A DNA stretch of 64,000 nucleotides from an uncultured Lachnospiraceae bacterium (GTDB lineage: Bacteria > Bacillota > Clostridia > Lachnospirales > Lachnospiraceae): assembly GCA_944383765.1 (NCBI GenBank), contig CALWQT010000012.1, positions 1 through 64,000 on the forward strand. The letters run 5' to 3'. Below are positions 43,879 to 53,314 of the stretch, piece after piece. The notes beneath the pieces were generated by a model that saw only the letters and a program-made list of their open reading frames with translations, was not told where the DNA came from and did not search any database. Position 1 is the first letter of the stretch, and each line of letters starts with the position of its first letter. A program made the position numbers and the translations under genes.

Positions 43879-45117
43879 TTATTCCTCTGCTAATTCCATA
43901 ATCGTTTCACAGCAGACCTCGATTCCTTTTTGCAGCTGATCATAATCCGTCCATTCTTCCGGACAATGGCTGCGTCCTCCCCGGCAGGGAACAAACAGCA
44001 ATGCTGCGGGAGCAATTTCCGCCATTACCTGGGTATCATGCCCCGCACCGGAAACCATATCCCGATAGCTGAATCCTGCTTTTTCCGCATTCTTTCCAAG
44101 AAGACCGCAGATATGTTCATCCAGCTCCACCGGAACCACATCCATCAGCGTTTCTATCTCATAAGACAGCCCTTCTTCCTGTCCGCAGGCTTCCCTGAGT
44201 GCCTCATTCACCGTTTCCATTACCTGGTCCAGGCAGCAGGATTTAGAACTGCGGATATCAACAGAAAATACCACTTTACCCGGCACAATATTAAAACCTC
44301 CAGGGAATACTTCGACCTTTCCTACCGTAGCCACCGTGCCATGGCCTGCCGCAATCGCTCCCTTGTTAACAGCCAAGGCAACTTTGCAGGCAGCCAGATA
44401 AGCATCGGCCCTCATATCCATAGGAGTGGCTCCTGCATGGTCTGCCCGTCCCTGAATCGTAACTCTCAGTTCTTTGATCCCTACGATGGCATGCACTACG
44501 CCTACATCCTGCCCATTGCTCTCCAGGATTTTCCCCTGCTCAATATGCATTTCCAGAAAAGCATAGATACTTCCCTTAGACCGGACTGCTTCCCCGATTT
44601 TCTCAGGATCCAGTCCAAATGCCTTCATCGCTTCTCCACTGGAGATTCCCTGTTTATCCCGATAGGTTTCCAGCTCCTGCCGGGTAACTTTTCCAGCCAT
44701 TGCCCGGGAAGCAAACAGACCACCGCCAAACCGCGCCCCCTCTTCTTCAATCATTGCCACAAATTCTACAGGTCTTTTAGGCTTGATTCCCAGGTCCTGA
44801 AAGGTCCTGGCTATTTCCAGCCCCATAACAACGCCTGCAGGACCATCAAAATTTCCCCCGTTTGGCACACTGTCATAGTGACTGCCCGCCACCACTGGCG
44901 CCAATTCCGGTTCCCTTCCTTCCAGCCGGCCTATGACCGTTCCTGCTGCATCAATACGCACCTGAAGTCCGGCATCTTTCATAGCCTGGACCAGATACTC
45001 CTGGGCTCCCCGGTGTTCCGGAGTGAATGACATACGGGTCAGCCCTGCTCCGGGAGTTGCATTAAATTCCGCCAATGCTTCAATATCTTTTTGGATCCGT
45101 TCTGTTTTTGTATTCAT
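43879..45117 (-). CDS. M20-family amidohydrolase (N-carbamoyl-L-amino acid hydrolase/allantoate amidohydrolase type)
   Basis: 412 residues. SHYDSVPNGGNFDGPAGVVMGLEIA and MIEEEGARFGGGLFASRAMAG give the metal ligands and catalytic Glu, LEMHIEQGKILESNG the HEQG block typical of carbamoylases, and GAGHDTQVMAEIAPAALLFVPCRGGRSHCPEEWT the C-terminal ligands. These hydrolyse N-carbamoyl amino acids or ureidoglycolate-type substrates; which is not decided. Transcribed alone. The hydantoinase-like gene is 32 kb away. Confidence 0.88.
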   Translation of the reverse strand: MNTKTERIQKDIEALAEFNATPGAGLTRMSFTPEHRGAQEYLVQAMKDAGLQVRIDAAGTVIGRLEGREPELAPVVAGSHYDSVPNGGNFDGPAGVVMGLEIARTFQDLGIKPKRPVEFVAMIEEEGARFGGGLFASRAMAGKVTRQELETYRDKQGISSGEAMKAFGLDPEKIGEAVRSKGSIYAFLEMHIEQGKILESNGQDVGVVHAIVGIKELRVTIQGRADHAGATPMDMRADAYLAACKVALAVNKGAIAAGHGTVATVGKVEVFPGGFNIVPGKVVFSVDIRSSKSCCLDQVMETVNEALREACGQEEGLSYEIETLMDVVPVELDEHICGLLGKNAEKAGFSYRDMVSGAGHDTQVMAEIAPAALLFVPCRGGRSHCPEEWTDYDQLQKGIEVCCETIMELAEE

Positions 45118-45342
45118 GTCCTTTCCTTCCTCCTCTGCCTTTTTACTGTTACAAACATATTACCACGACACCGTCTTTTTTTCAAAACCATATTTTTTGC
45201 TTTTAGGATGAAACGTAAATTTTTTACATACACTAAGACAAACTACAATTTCCTATCGTTTTCATTAACTTTTATGAAACCCTATTGTACTGACATTTTG
45301 TTTGTGCTATAATCCCGTTAACATTGGAAAGGCTGTGACATT

Positions 45343-46002
45343 ATGAAAAACCTGATCAAAAAATATAAACACGCCTGGGTATTTTTATACGCCTTCATTT
45401 ATCTTCCCTGGTTTTTCTATCTGGAACGGACAGTGACCAAACATTACCATGTGATTCATGTGGCCCTTGATGACCATATTCCTTTCAACGAATATTTCAT
45501 CATACCTTATCTGTTCTGGTTCCTTTATGTAGGCGGGGCGGTGCTCTATTTCTTTTTTACAGACAAACAAGATTTTTACCGGTTGTGTGCATTCCTGTTT
45601 TCCGGAATGACCATCAGCCTGATCATCTGCACACTTTATCCCAATGGCACAGACTTCCGTCCTGTCATTGACCCGGATAAAAATATTTTCTGTTCCCTGG
45701 TGTCCATGATCTATCGGGCAGATACCTGTACCAATGTGCTTCCCAGCATTCATGTGTATAATTCCATTGGCGTACACATTGCAATCATGAACAGCAAAGC
45801 TTTTGCACATTCTTCCAAGATCCGAGTAAGTTCCTTTATCATTATGGTGCTTATCTGCCTTTCTACCGTGTTCCTGAAACAGCATTCTGTGCTGGACGGT
45901 CTGGCCGCTATCACTATGGCTTACGGAATGTATGATGTAGTTTACGGCAGCATGTACGCTCACAGCAGACGGAGAGCTGCAGAAAAAGTAATGGAATCCT
46001 GA
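45343..46002 (+). CDS. PAP2-family membrane phosphatase-like protein
   Basis: 219 residues with about six membrane segments. The PAP2 motifs are present: NVLPSIHVYNS and STVFLKQHSVLDGLAA, with the catalytic histidines; FRPVIDPDKN precedes them. Substrates are probably lipid phosphates or isoprenoid diphosphates. Own terminator downstream; the start follows GGAAAGG. Confidence 0.8.
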   Translation: MKNLIKKYKHAWVFLYAFIYLPWFFYLERTVTKHYHVIHVALDDHIPFNEYFIIPYLFWFLYVGGAVLYFFFTDKQDFYRLCAFLFSGMTISLIICTLYPNGTDFRPVIDPDKNIFCSLVSMIYRADTCTNVLPSIHVYNSIGVHIAIMNSKAFAHSSKIRVSSFIIMVLICLSTVFLKQHSVLDGLAAITMAYGMYDVVYGSMYAHSRRRAAEKVMES

Positions 46003-46020
46003 CTTTTTACTTACAAACTA

Positions 46021-46060
46021 ACAGGGGCTGCATATCCTTTACCGGATATGCAGCCCCTGT
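46021..46060 (+). terminator. Strong terminator between the PAP2 gene and ptsI
   Basis: 17-bp perfect stem, ACAGGGGCTGCATATCC (46021-46037) and GGATATGCAGCCCCTGT (46044-46060); convergent genes share it. Confidence 0.85.
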
Positions 46061-46085
46061 TTGATATATGGATCCAATCACAGGA

Positions 46086-47741
46086 TTAAAGCCATTTCTT
46101 CAACTGCTCTTCTCTTTCTTTTTCTACATCTGTTTCCAGAATCGCCTTTCTCACTGCCAGTACGCTTCCCGGAGAAACAGACAGCTCGTCCACACCAATA
46201 CTGAGGAAGAACTTGGTCAGTTCCAGATCAGCTCCCAACTCTCCGCAGATACCTGCCCAGATGCCTGCTTTATGAGCGTTCTCTACTGTCATGCGGATCA
46301 TATTCAGCACCGCCGGATGATGCGGGTCATAGAAATCTTCCAGTTTTGGATTCTGCCTGTCAATTGCCAGTGTGTACTGGGTCAGGTCATTGGTTCCGAT
46401 GCTGAAGAAATCCACTTCTTTTGCCAAAGATTCACTGATCATAACAGCAGCCGGTGTCTCAATCATGATTCCCTGTTCCACTTCGCCCACTGCAATGTTC
46501 TGCTCTGCCAGCTCAGCTTTCACCTCTGCTGCAATCTTTTTAATTTTTTTCACCTCATCCATGGAAATGATCATCGGATACATAACGCTGATCTTCCCAT
46601 AAGCACTGGCACGGAAAATCGCCCTCAGCTGAGTACGGAAAATCTCTTCTCTGGTAAGGCAGATACGGATTGCCCGGTATCCCAGCGCCGGATTTTCTTC
46701 ATGATCCATGTTGAAATAAGCAGCCTGCTTATCTGCTCCAATGTCCAGAGTACGGATAATAACTCTCTTTCCTGCCATAGTTTCCGCTACAGCTTTGTAA
46801 ATCTTAAACTGTTCTTCCTCTGTAGGATAATCATCATGTTCCAGATAAATAAACTCACTGCGGAACAGTCCGATGCCGCCGGCATCATTCTGCAGTACCA
46901 TAGCCAGGTCCTTAATATTACCGATATTGGCATAAACCATTACCTTTTTTCCGTCAAGCGTAATATTTTCCTTACCTTTCAGAGTCTGAAGAAGTTCTTT
47001 CTTTTCCTGGTCCTTCTTTTTCTTTTCTTCCATCTGGGTCATAGTGTCCCCATCAGGATCTACGATAAATGCTCCGGCATAGCCGTCTACTACCGCCATC
47101 TTGCCATCTACACTGTCAAGGTCCACAGGAGTACCGATAAGAGCCGGGATTCCCATTGTCCTTGCCAAAATTGCCGTATGAGAGTTGGAAGAGCCATGAA
47201 CCGTTACAAAAGCCAGGACCTTATCCTTATCCAGCTGTACCGTCTCACTGGGAGCCAGGTCGTCTGCCACGATAATGACAGGCTCATCTGTATCCACTGT
47301 GCTCTTGGAACCTCCATTCAGAATAGCCAGTACACGCTCTGATACGTCTTTTACGTCTGCGGCTCTCTCTTTCATGTAGTCATCATCCATAGATGAAAAC
47401 ATCATGGCAAAATTATCGCTGGTAGCAGCAACCGCATACTCTGCATTCACTTCCTGGGTCTCGATCATATTGTGAATGGAATCAATATAATCCAGATCGT
47501 CCAGCATCATCTGATGAATTTCAAAAATTGCCGCACTGGCCTCTCCTACTTCCCGTACTGCCTTGTCATATAACTGTTTTAACTGCTCAACAGCTGCCAT
47601 TTTAGCATCTTCAAACCTCTGGATCTCCGCCTTCACATCAGACACTCTCCAGCGTTTTACCTGCTGTTCACCCTTCTTATATACAAGAACCTTTCCAATG
47701 GCAATCCCACCGAAAACACTCTTTCCTTCATACTTTTTCAT
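46086..47741 (-). CDS. ptsI: PTS enzyme I (phosphoenolpyruvate-protein phosphotransferase)
   Basis: 551 residues. Transfers phosphate from PEP to HPr. Active-site His in HGSSNSHTAILARTMGIPALIG; PEP-binding GGIGLFRSEFIYL, AIRICLTREEIFRTQLRAIFRAS and DFFSIGTNDLTQYTLAIDR with the C-terminal Cys of WAGICGELGAD. Full length. It is 114 bp downstream of ptsH, with a hairpin between. Confidence 0.95.
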   Translation of the reverse strand: MKKYEGKSVFGGIAIGKVLVYKKGEQQVKRWRVSDVKAEIQRFEDAKMAAVEQLKQLYDKAVREVGEASAAIFEIHQMMLDDLDYIDSIHNMIETQEVNAEYAVAATSDNFAMMFSSMDDDYMKERAADVKDVSERVLAILNGGSKSTVDTDEPVIIVADDLAPSETVQLDKDKVLAFVTVHGSSNSHTAILARTMGIPALIGTPVDLDSVDGKMAVVDGYAGAFIVDPDGDTMTQMEEKKKKDQEKKELLQTLKGKENITLDGKKVMVYANIGNIKDLAMVLQNDAGGIGLFRSEFIYLEHDDYPTEEEQFKIYKAVAETMAGKRVIIRTLDIGADKQAAYFNMDHEENPALGYRAIRICLTREEIFRTQLRAIFRASAYGKISVMYPMIISMDEVKKIKKIAAEVKAELAEQNIAVGEVEQGIMIETPAAVMISESLAKEVDFFSIGTNDLTQYTLAIDRQNPKLEDFYDPHHPAVLNMIRMTVENAHKAGIWAGICGELGADLELTKFFLSIGVDELSVSPGSVLAVRKAILETDVEKEREEQLKKWL

Positions 47742-47784
47742 AGCTTCAAAGCCTCCTGATTTTTAAAGGATCTTCTCAAAGAAA

Positions 47785-47819
47785 GAGGAGAGCCCAATCT
47801 TCTTCCGGCAGCTCTCCTC
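47785..47819 (-). terminator. Hairpin between ptsH and ptsI
   Basis: GAGGAGAGC (47785-47793) pairs with GCTCTCCTC (47811-47819). On the minus strand TTTCTTTG follows: a partial terminator that could lower ptsI relative to ptsH. Confidence 0.55.
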
Positions 47820-47855
47820 CTGTAAACATTCTGATTGATACAGACTATCTAAAAA

Positions 47856-48113
47856 TTAAAGATTCATCTTCATGAATTCTTCCATAGCCTGAATTGCCGC
47901 ATCTTCATCACTTCCGTCAGCAGTTACAGTTACTTCCTGTCCCTGTTTTGCAGCCAGACCCATAATAGCAAAGATTCTCTTAGCATCTGCTGACTTGCCA
48001 TCCTTGGAAATTGTAATGCTGCATGCAAACTCCTTTGCCTGTTTTACCAGTTCTCCTGCAGGACGAGCATGGATACCTTCCGGATCTGTCAGCGTATACT
48101 TGAACTCTTTCAT
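47856..48113 (-). CDS. ptsH: HPr, phosphocarrier protein
   Basis: 85 residues from ATG 48113 (MKEFKYTLTDPEGIHARPAG), after AGGAGG. His15 in GIHARPAG accepts phosphate from enzyme I. At the regulatory position 46, where Gram-positive HPr has Ser in KSI, this protein has Arg (ADAKRIFAIMGL). The C-terminus (SDEDAAIQAMEEFMK) is normal. It precedes ptsI, as usual. Confidence 0.93.
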   Translation of the reverse strand: MKEFKYTLTDPEGIHARPAGELVKQAKEFACSITISKDGKSADAKRIFAIMGLAAKQGQEVTVTADGSDEDAAIQAMEEFMKMNL

Positions 48114-48290
48114 GATATTATCCTCCTTTTGTTTCTGCATCATAGATAATTCTAAAGTTATTTTACTAGTTATACGGCTTTTCGTCAACGGTGACTTGCA
48201 TACAATATTTTTGTATTTTGAAAAACATCAGCACAAAAATCTTTTTGTTTTCTGATAGTTTTCCCTTTTTTTAGTTTTTCCCAGCTTTCG

Positions 48291-49310
48291 TTAATTAAAC
48301 CCAAAAAATTTCTGAGCAATCTTATATCCTGCTGTAGAGACCTTCCGCCCGCTTTTTCCCGGGAGATTGGTCCCCTGTCCTAAAAATCCCCATCTCAGTC
48401 TGAGATACAGCGGAAAATTCGTCTGTTTCAGATATTGCCATAACTCTTTCTTCTTTTCCATATTCTCAGGCAATTCTGAACGGATAGCAAGAATCGAGCT
48501 GATGGTCATCATGATTTCCAGATATTTGATCATATAACGGCGGAGTTTCCCGCAGGATATCTTCATGACATCATGATATCCCAGCATCAGCTTTGTTACC
48601 CGGATCTGCTGGTCGATCCTGCCGATCATCACCTTTTCATTGACCGACTGGTCGTCTCTCCCGATAAAATAACGGTAAAAATTCACATTGAGATAATACA
48701 ATGTCTTTACATATGGCAACGGCTGGTAAACAAAAATATTATCCACATAAAAAGTGTGCTTCGGCAGTTCCAATCCACATTCTCTGAGCAGTTCTGTACG
48801 GTAGATCACAGAATGCATTAAAATATACTGCCCAATCATAAAATGTTTCACATCATTCCAGGTGATCAGCTTTCCTTCTGGAAGCGCCGTCCTGTAATTC
48901 ATCACCGTCTTTCTGGCAGCTCCCTGTTTCTCATATACAAAATTACTGATCAGCATATCCAGGGTACTATCCCCTTTTACAAAGGAACGGAGCGTGTCCA
49001 GAATCTTTTTGTATGCTTCTTCATTCACCCAGTCATCGCTGTCCACCACTTTGAAATAAATACCGGTGGCATTTCTGAGGCCTGCATTGACCGCTTCTCC
49101 ATGACCGCCATTTTCCTGATGGATGGCTTTGCAGATGCCCGGATACCGTCTCTCATATTCATCTGCAATCTCCGGAGTCCTGTCTTTTGTAGAACCGTCA
49201 TCTACGATCAGTATCTCCACTTCCTCTCCTCCCGGAAGCAGGCTTTCAATGCAATGCCGCATATAATTTTCTGAATTATAGCATGGAATCGCTATGGACA
49301 ATAGTTTCAT
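48291..49310 (-). CDS. Family 2 glycosyltransferase
   Basis: 339 residues. N-terminal GT-A fold: LLSIAIPCYNSENYMRHCIESLL, ILIVDDGSTKDRTPEIA, ENGGHGEAVNAGLRNATGIYFKVVDSDDWV with the metal-binding DSD. No membrane segment. The acceptor is unknown; it may extend surface polysaccharide. Its first 35 bp overlap the end of the CPBP protease gene, so they form one unit. Confidence 0.9.
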   Translation of the reverse strand: MKLLSIAIPCYNSENYMRHCIESLLPGGEEVEILIVDDGSTKDRTPEIADEYERRYPGICKAIHQENGGHGEAVNAGLRNATGIYFKVVDSDDWVNEEAYKKILDTLRSFVKGDSTLDMLISNFVYEKQGAARKTVMNYRTALPEGKLITWNDVKHFMIGQYILMHSVIYRTELLRECGLELPKHTFYVDNIFVYQPLPYVKTLYYLNVNFYRYFIGRDDQSVNEKVMIGRIDQQIRVTKLMLGYHDVMKISCGKLRRYMIKYLEIMMTISSILAIRSELPENMEKKKELWQYLKQTNFPLYLRLRWGFLGQGTNLPGKSGRKVSTAGYKIAQKFFGFN

Positions 49311-50121
49311 TTCCTTTCTCCTTCCATTTTTCTTTCATTTTCCTGAATACCGGCACTAAACTTACCGCCAGTACTCCGCCAAATACAAGAAGCGCCGCTG
49401 CCTGGGCAACCCTGCTTTTCCCCAATAATTCCCCTGCTCTACTCCAGCTGAGAATCACAGAACAGGAATTCAACATCATATGGACCAGAACAGGCGCCAT
49501 TGGATTGTCATAAGCTTCCATAAAAAGAGCCAGCACAATACCTGTCAGAAATCCGAAACATGCCTGGGGAAGATTCATATGATAAACAGCAAAAAACAAT
49601 GAGGATACCAATACTGCGTCTCTGACGCATATCCTTCGCCTGAGCCTGCGGTAAACAACCACCCGGAAGATCATTTCTTCTGCAGCAGGAGCCGCAATGC
49701 AGACGTTCAGGAAGGTCAGCAGACGGCTGGCTGACTCTACGGTTTCTCTGGCCTGTCCATAACCCGGAAGGCTGCTGATTCCCGTCAGGGACAGCAGACA
49801 GTTTCCTCCTATGCTGATTCCCACAGCCGCTCCCATACAAAGTAAGATTCCTCTTCCCGGAAAATGTCCGTAAGGCTGGGAATACCATGTCATTTCCCTT
49901 TTTTCGATCTTCCAGAGCAGATAAGCAGCCCAGGCAGCTGCTATCCCAGACAATATCATTACCACATCATACGGATGGGCAGCAACAGCTGGCAGAACAT
50001 TCCCTAACATCATAGACAGGATTCCGCCGGCAGACAATACGGCAACCGTAGTACCCCAGTAAATAAAAAGAGGACTTAACACTTCCCAGATTGCCTTAAA
50101 ATAGTTTTTCCATTTTTTCAT
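49276..50121 (-). CDS. CPBP-family intramembrane protease
   Basis: About 281 residues from ATG 50121 (MKKWKNYFKAIW); no clear ribosome site, and a TTG 13 codons upstream (50160) is an alternative. About eight membrane segments. AAPAAEEMIFRVVVYRRLRRR (EExxxR), SSLFFAVYHMNLPQA (FxxxH) and APVLVHMMLNSCSV (HxxxN-type) are the CAAX/CPBP motifs. Shares a unit with the glycosyltransferase. Confidence 0.85.
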   Translation of the reverse strand: MKKWKNYFKAIWEVLSPLFIYWGTTVAVLSAGGILSMMLGNVLPAVAAHPYDVVMILSGIAAAWAAYLLWKIEKREMTWYSQPYGHFPGRGILLCMGAAVGISIGGNCLLSLTGISSLPGYGQARETVESASRLLTFLNVCIAAPAAEEMIFRVVVYRRLRRRICVRDAVLVSSLFFAVYHMNLPQACFGFLTGIVLALFMEAYDNPMAPVLVHMMLNSCSVILSWSRAGELLGKSRVAQAAALLVFGGVLAVSLVPVFRKMKEKWKEKGNETIVHSDSML

Positions 50122-50232
50122 AATATCATTACTATACCACACACACTCTCTCTTTTCCAACTTATTTCTTGCTTTTTTTCCCCTCTGCCACTATAATTGA
50201 AAGTGCAGAAACGAAAGAAAGAGGTATTTCAT

Positions 50233-51171
50233 ATGGCAAAAAAAAGACTTGTGATGGCCCTCGGCCATGATGCCCTTGGAACTAATCTTCCTGAGCAGAA
50301 GGCAGCAGTTGCAAAAACAGCTAAAATCGTAGCAGATTTCATCCAGGACAGCTGGCAAGTCGCCATTGTCCACAGCAACGCTCCCCAGCTTTCCATGATC
50401 CATACTGCTATGAATGAATTCGGAAAGCAGCATGAAGGATATACACCGGCACCTATGTCTGTATGCTCAGCTATGAGCCAGGGATATATCGGATACGACC
50501 TTCAAAACGGTATCCGCACAGAACTGATCAAACGGGGGATTTATAAACCGGTTTCAACCATCCTTACCCAGGTAACTGTAGACCCATACGATGAGTCTTC
50601 CTATACACCAGTTAAAAAAATCGGGCGCTTTATGAATGCAGAAGAAGCTGCCGCAGAAGAAGCAAAAGGCAACTATGTGACCGAAGTTCCCGGAAAAGGC
50701 TTCTGTCGTATGGTCGCTGCTCCTAAACCGGTAGCTATCGTGGAAATTGACGCGATCAAAGCTCTCCTGGATGCTGACCAGCTGGTCATCGCCTGCGGAG
50801 GCGGTGGAATCCCTGTTATGGAGCAGGGACATTCTTTAAAAGGCGCCAGTGCTATTATCGAAAAAGACCTGGTAAGCGGCCTGTTATCCAAAGAAGTAGA
50901 CGCAGATGTACTGATGATCCTCACGGATGTGGAACAGGTATTCTTAAACTTCGGCAAGGAAAATCAGTCTGGCCTGAATAAAATCACTGCAAAAGAAGCA
51001 AGTGACTATCTGTCTGAAGGTCAGTTTGGCAGCCAGAATATGGCTCCTAAAATTCAGGCTTCCCTGGATTTTATCAACGCCGGAAAAGACCGTTGTGCCA
51101 TCATCACCACACTGGCAAAAGCCAAAGAAGCGCTGGCTGGCAAAGCAGGCACCATAATTTGTGAAGCTTAA
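50233..51171 (+). CDS. arcC: Carbamate-kinase-like protein with altered active-site loops
   Basis: 312 residues from ATG 50233 (MAKKRLVMALGHDALG), after AGAGGT. The fold is that of carbamate kinase throughout: ILTQVTVDPYDES, ACGGGGIPVMEQGHSLKGASAIIEKDL, DVLMILTDVEQVFLNFGK, GSQNMAPKIQASLDFI. But the phosphate/carbamate loop is ALGHDAL where ALGGNAI is usual, and VHSNAPQLS stands where SHGNGPQVG is usual. The usual substrate-contact Lys of WRKVV is Arg (FCRMV). It may use another substrate, or be slow. No arginine deiminase genes are nearby. Confidence 0.8.
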   Translation: MAKKRLVMALGHDALGTNLPEQKAAVAKTAKIVADFIQDSWQVAIVHSNAPQLSMIHTAMNEFGKQHEGYTPAPMSVCSAMSQGYIGYDLQNGIRTELIKRGIYKPVSTILTQVTVDPYDESSYTPVKKIGRFMNAEEAAAEEAKGNYVTEVPGKGFCRMVAAPKPVAIVEIDAIKALLDADQLVIACGGGGIPVMEQGHSLKGASAIIEKDLVSGLLSKEVDADVLMILTDVEQVFLNFGKENQSGLNKITAKEASDYLSEGQFGSQNMAPKIQASLDFINAGKDRCAIITTLAKAKEALAGKAGTIICEA

Positions 51172-51185
51172 TTTCATATTTACAG

Positions 51186-51223
51186 AAAAATACCGGAATC
51201 TGTCTGATACAGATTCCGGCATT
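51186..51223. terminator. Bidirectional terminator
   Basis: CCGGAATCTGT (51193-51203) pairs with ACAGATTCCGG (51209-51219), flanked by A and T runs, between the carbamate-kinase-like and alcohol dehydrogenase stops. Confidence 0.8.
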
Positions 51224-51237
51224 TTCATTTCCCAGCC

Positions 51238-52356
51238 CTATTCCTCATTCAGAGATTTCCGGTAAATTTCCACAATTTCCTCTTTACTCAACTCAAACGG
51301 AGCATTTTTAATATTCTTTGCTCCTGCAGAAATCCCTGCAAATTTTTCAATCTCCTCTTCTGTCAGAGCCGGTTCCGGTCCCAGCAATCGGCTTAATACC
51401 TTTCCTGCCTCCTCCGTTGTTTTTACTCCCATGGTATGTAGGATCTCTTCCACTTTCTCCGGCATATATCCTGCTGCTGTCTTCAGGAAAGCTGCCAGCA
51501 GCAGTCCATTGGCACGTCCATGGTCAGTGCCATGGAAATAGGTGAGCTCATATCCCATGGAATGTACTGCTGTGGTCCCGGTATGGGCAATCACCATGCC
51601 GCCTATGGTAGACGCATACAGAAGCTTCTCCCGGACTTCCATGGAAAGTTCCGTCTCTCCGTCCCACTGGATCAATGCCTCCGCACAGTCCCGGAATGCC
51701 CGGATTCCTTCTTTTGCCATGGCATCACTAAGATCCGTACAGCGTCTGGAAATCATACCTTCCACATTATGGGAAAGGGCATCTATGGCAGTATGTATGG
51801 TGGTCCGGCGTCCCATCTTCCTCATATAACCCGGATCCAGGAATGATACGCTTGGGAACAGAAGGTCGGAAGAAATACTGGTTTTCGTTTCTTTCTTATC
51901 ATTTGTAAGGATCGCATACTGGGTAACCTTTGAACCGGTTCCGGCAGTAGTCGGAATCATCACCATAGGTGGCAGACAATCCTTATAATTTCCTCCAAAC
52001 AGATCTTCTTCTTTGATATCCTGGCTATACAAAAGCGCAATCGCTTTTGCGGCATCCATGGGGGAACCGCCCCCGATGCCAACTACAAAGTCACCGCCGC
52101 AGGCTTTCATTTTCTCTGCTCCACGGTATACCACTTCAATCGTAGGATTACTCATGATCTCATCAAAAATCTCATATTCCACCTGTGCTTCCGACAGAGC
52201 ATACAGCACATCTTCTAACGCTCCATTGGCCCTTGCTGAATGCTTTCCTGTGACAATAAAAGCCTTTTTTCCCATCTTGCCAAATACTTCTCCATGTTCC
52301 CGGACACAGCCATTTCCCTGTATCAGCCTCACCGGCATATAAAATCCGAATTTCAT
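51238..52356 (-). CDS. Iron-type alcohol dehydrogenase
   Basis: 372 residues. FVVGIGGGSPMDAAKAIAL and MIPTTAGTGSKVTQYAIL are the NAD(P) and domain motifs of group III dehydrogenases. Metal ligands are D and H in HTAIDALSHNVEG and the two histidines of VHSMGYELTYFHGTDHG. Substrate unknown (alcohol or aldehyde). GGAGGG precedes the ATG. CorA lies 12 bp upstream. Confidence 0.9.
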   Translation of the reverse strand: MKFGFYMPVRLIQGNGCVREHGEVFGKMGKKAFIVTGKHSARANGALEDVLYALSEAQVEYEIFDEIMSNPTIEVVYRGAEKMKACGGDFVVGIGGGSPMDAAKAIALLYSQDIKEEDLFGGNYKDCLPPMVMIPTTAGTGSKVTQYAILTNDKKETKTSISSDLLFPSVSFLDPGYMRKMGRRTTIHTAIDALSHNVEGMISRRCTDLSDAMAKEGIRAFRDCAEALIQWDGETELSMEVREKLLYASTIGGMVIAHTGTTAVHSMGYELTYFHGTDHGRANGLLLAAFLKTAAGYMPEKVEEILHTMGVKTTEEAGKVLSRLLGPEPALTEEEIEKFAGISAGAKNIKNAPFELSKEEIVEIYRKSLNEE

Positions 52357-52368
52357 TTTTTATCCCTC

Positions 52369-53295
52369 CTAAAACATTTTTTTCTTTTTAAAGTAATAAA
52401 TCTCTGCTGCTACGATCAGGATACTGAACAAAATGACCCCTCCATATCCATATTTCCACTGAAGTTCCGGCATATACGCAAAATTCATTCCATACCATCC
52501 TACCAGAATACTAAGCGGTAAAAACAGGGTTGTCACTACGGTAAGAAGATTCATGGTCCTATTTTGTTCCAGTTCCATCTGCTCCTGATACATCTCCCTG
52601 ATCTGTGTTGCATATTCCCGCAGCATTTCCACATGGTCGTGGAGCCTGTCTGCCCTGGATGCGAAACGTCCAAAAGCTGCCACTTCTTCTGCTGAAAAAA
52701 TACCCTCTGTATTTTCCTGGATATCCTCCCCCATATCTGCCATCTGTTCATAGAACGCATGGAGAAGCATCAGCTCTTTTCTCCATGAAGATAACGTTTC
52801 CTGTATTTTCCTATCCACTCTGTCCTGTTTTGTCAGTTCATCTTCCAGCATCATCAGATGCTCTTCTTTTTTCTGCAGCCATATGGTATCATCTCGGATC
52901 AGTTCATTGAGTACGCCTGCGAAAAACAACCCTGCTCCCATACGTCCGTCATATTCCAGTTCTCCCAAACGTTTCAGCAGCCCGTCCAGTTCTCCCTGCC
53001 TCTTTTCTATCAGAATGCATTGACGTTCTGTAAGGTAATAGCCCATCTCCAGCCGGGTTCCCCACACATCTGTTTTATCCGGTACAGAAAGCGTTCCCAG
53101 AGCGCAGTTTCCAAATGTTTCCGCTTTACAATACTGTAAATACTCCATGGACCTGGATAGCTCCCGCTTATGTCCCCGGTATTCCGTCCCACTTTCCCAT
53201 TCTTTTTCCGTGATTATCTGGATTTCCAATTCATTTTCTGCGGGTTTTTCTCCTTCTCCCGCCACTTTAAGCTTTCTATCCAAAAAATATTTCAT
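52369..53295 (-). CDS. corA: CorA-type magnesium transporter
   Basis: 308 residues. The cytosolic N-terminal domain is long and helical. The C-terminus has two membrane helices around the pore signature WYGMNFAYMPE (GMN). It carries divalent cations as a pentamer. N-terminal sequence is divergent, so substrate choice is not certain. 12 bp before the alcohol dehydrogenase gene. Confidence 0.88.
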   Translation of the reverse strand: MKYFLDRKLKVAGEGEKPAENELEIQIITEKEWESGTEYRGHKRELSRSMEYLQYCKAETFGNCALGTLSVPDKTDVWGTRLEMGYYLTERQCILIEKRQGELDGLLKRLGELEYDGRMGAGLFFAGVLNELIRDDTIWLQKKEEHLMMLEDELTKQDRVDRKIQETLSSWRKELMLLHAFYEQMADMGEDIQENTEGIFSAEEVAAFGRFASRADRLHDHVEMLREYATQIREMYQEQMELEQNRTMNLLTVVTTLFLPLSILVGWYGMNFAYMPELQWKYGYGGVILFSILIVAAEIYYFKKKKMF

Positions 53296-53314
53296 GAAAA
53301 TCCTTTCTTCCGCT

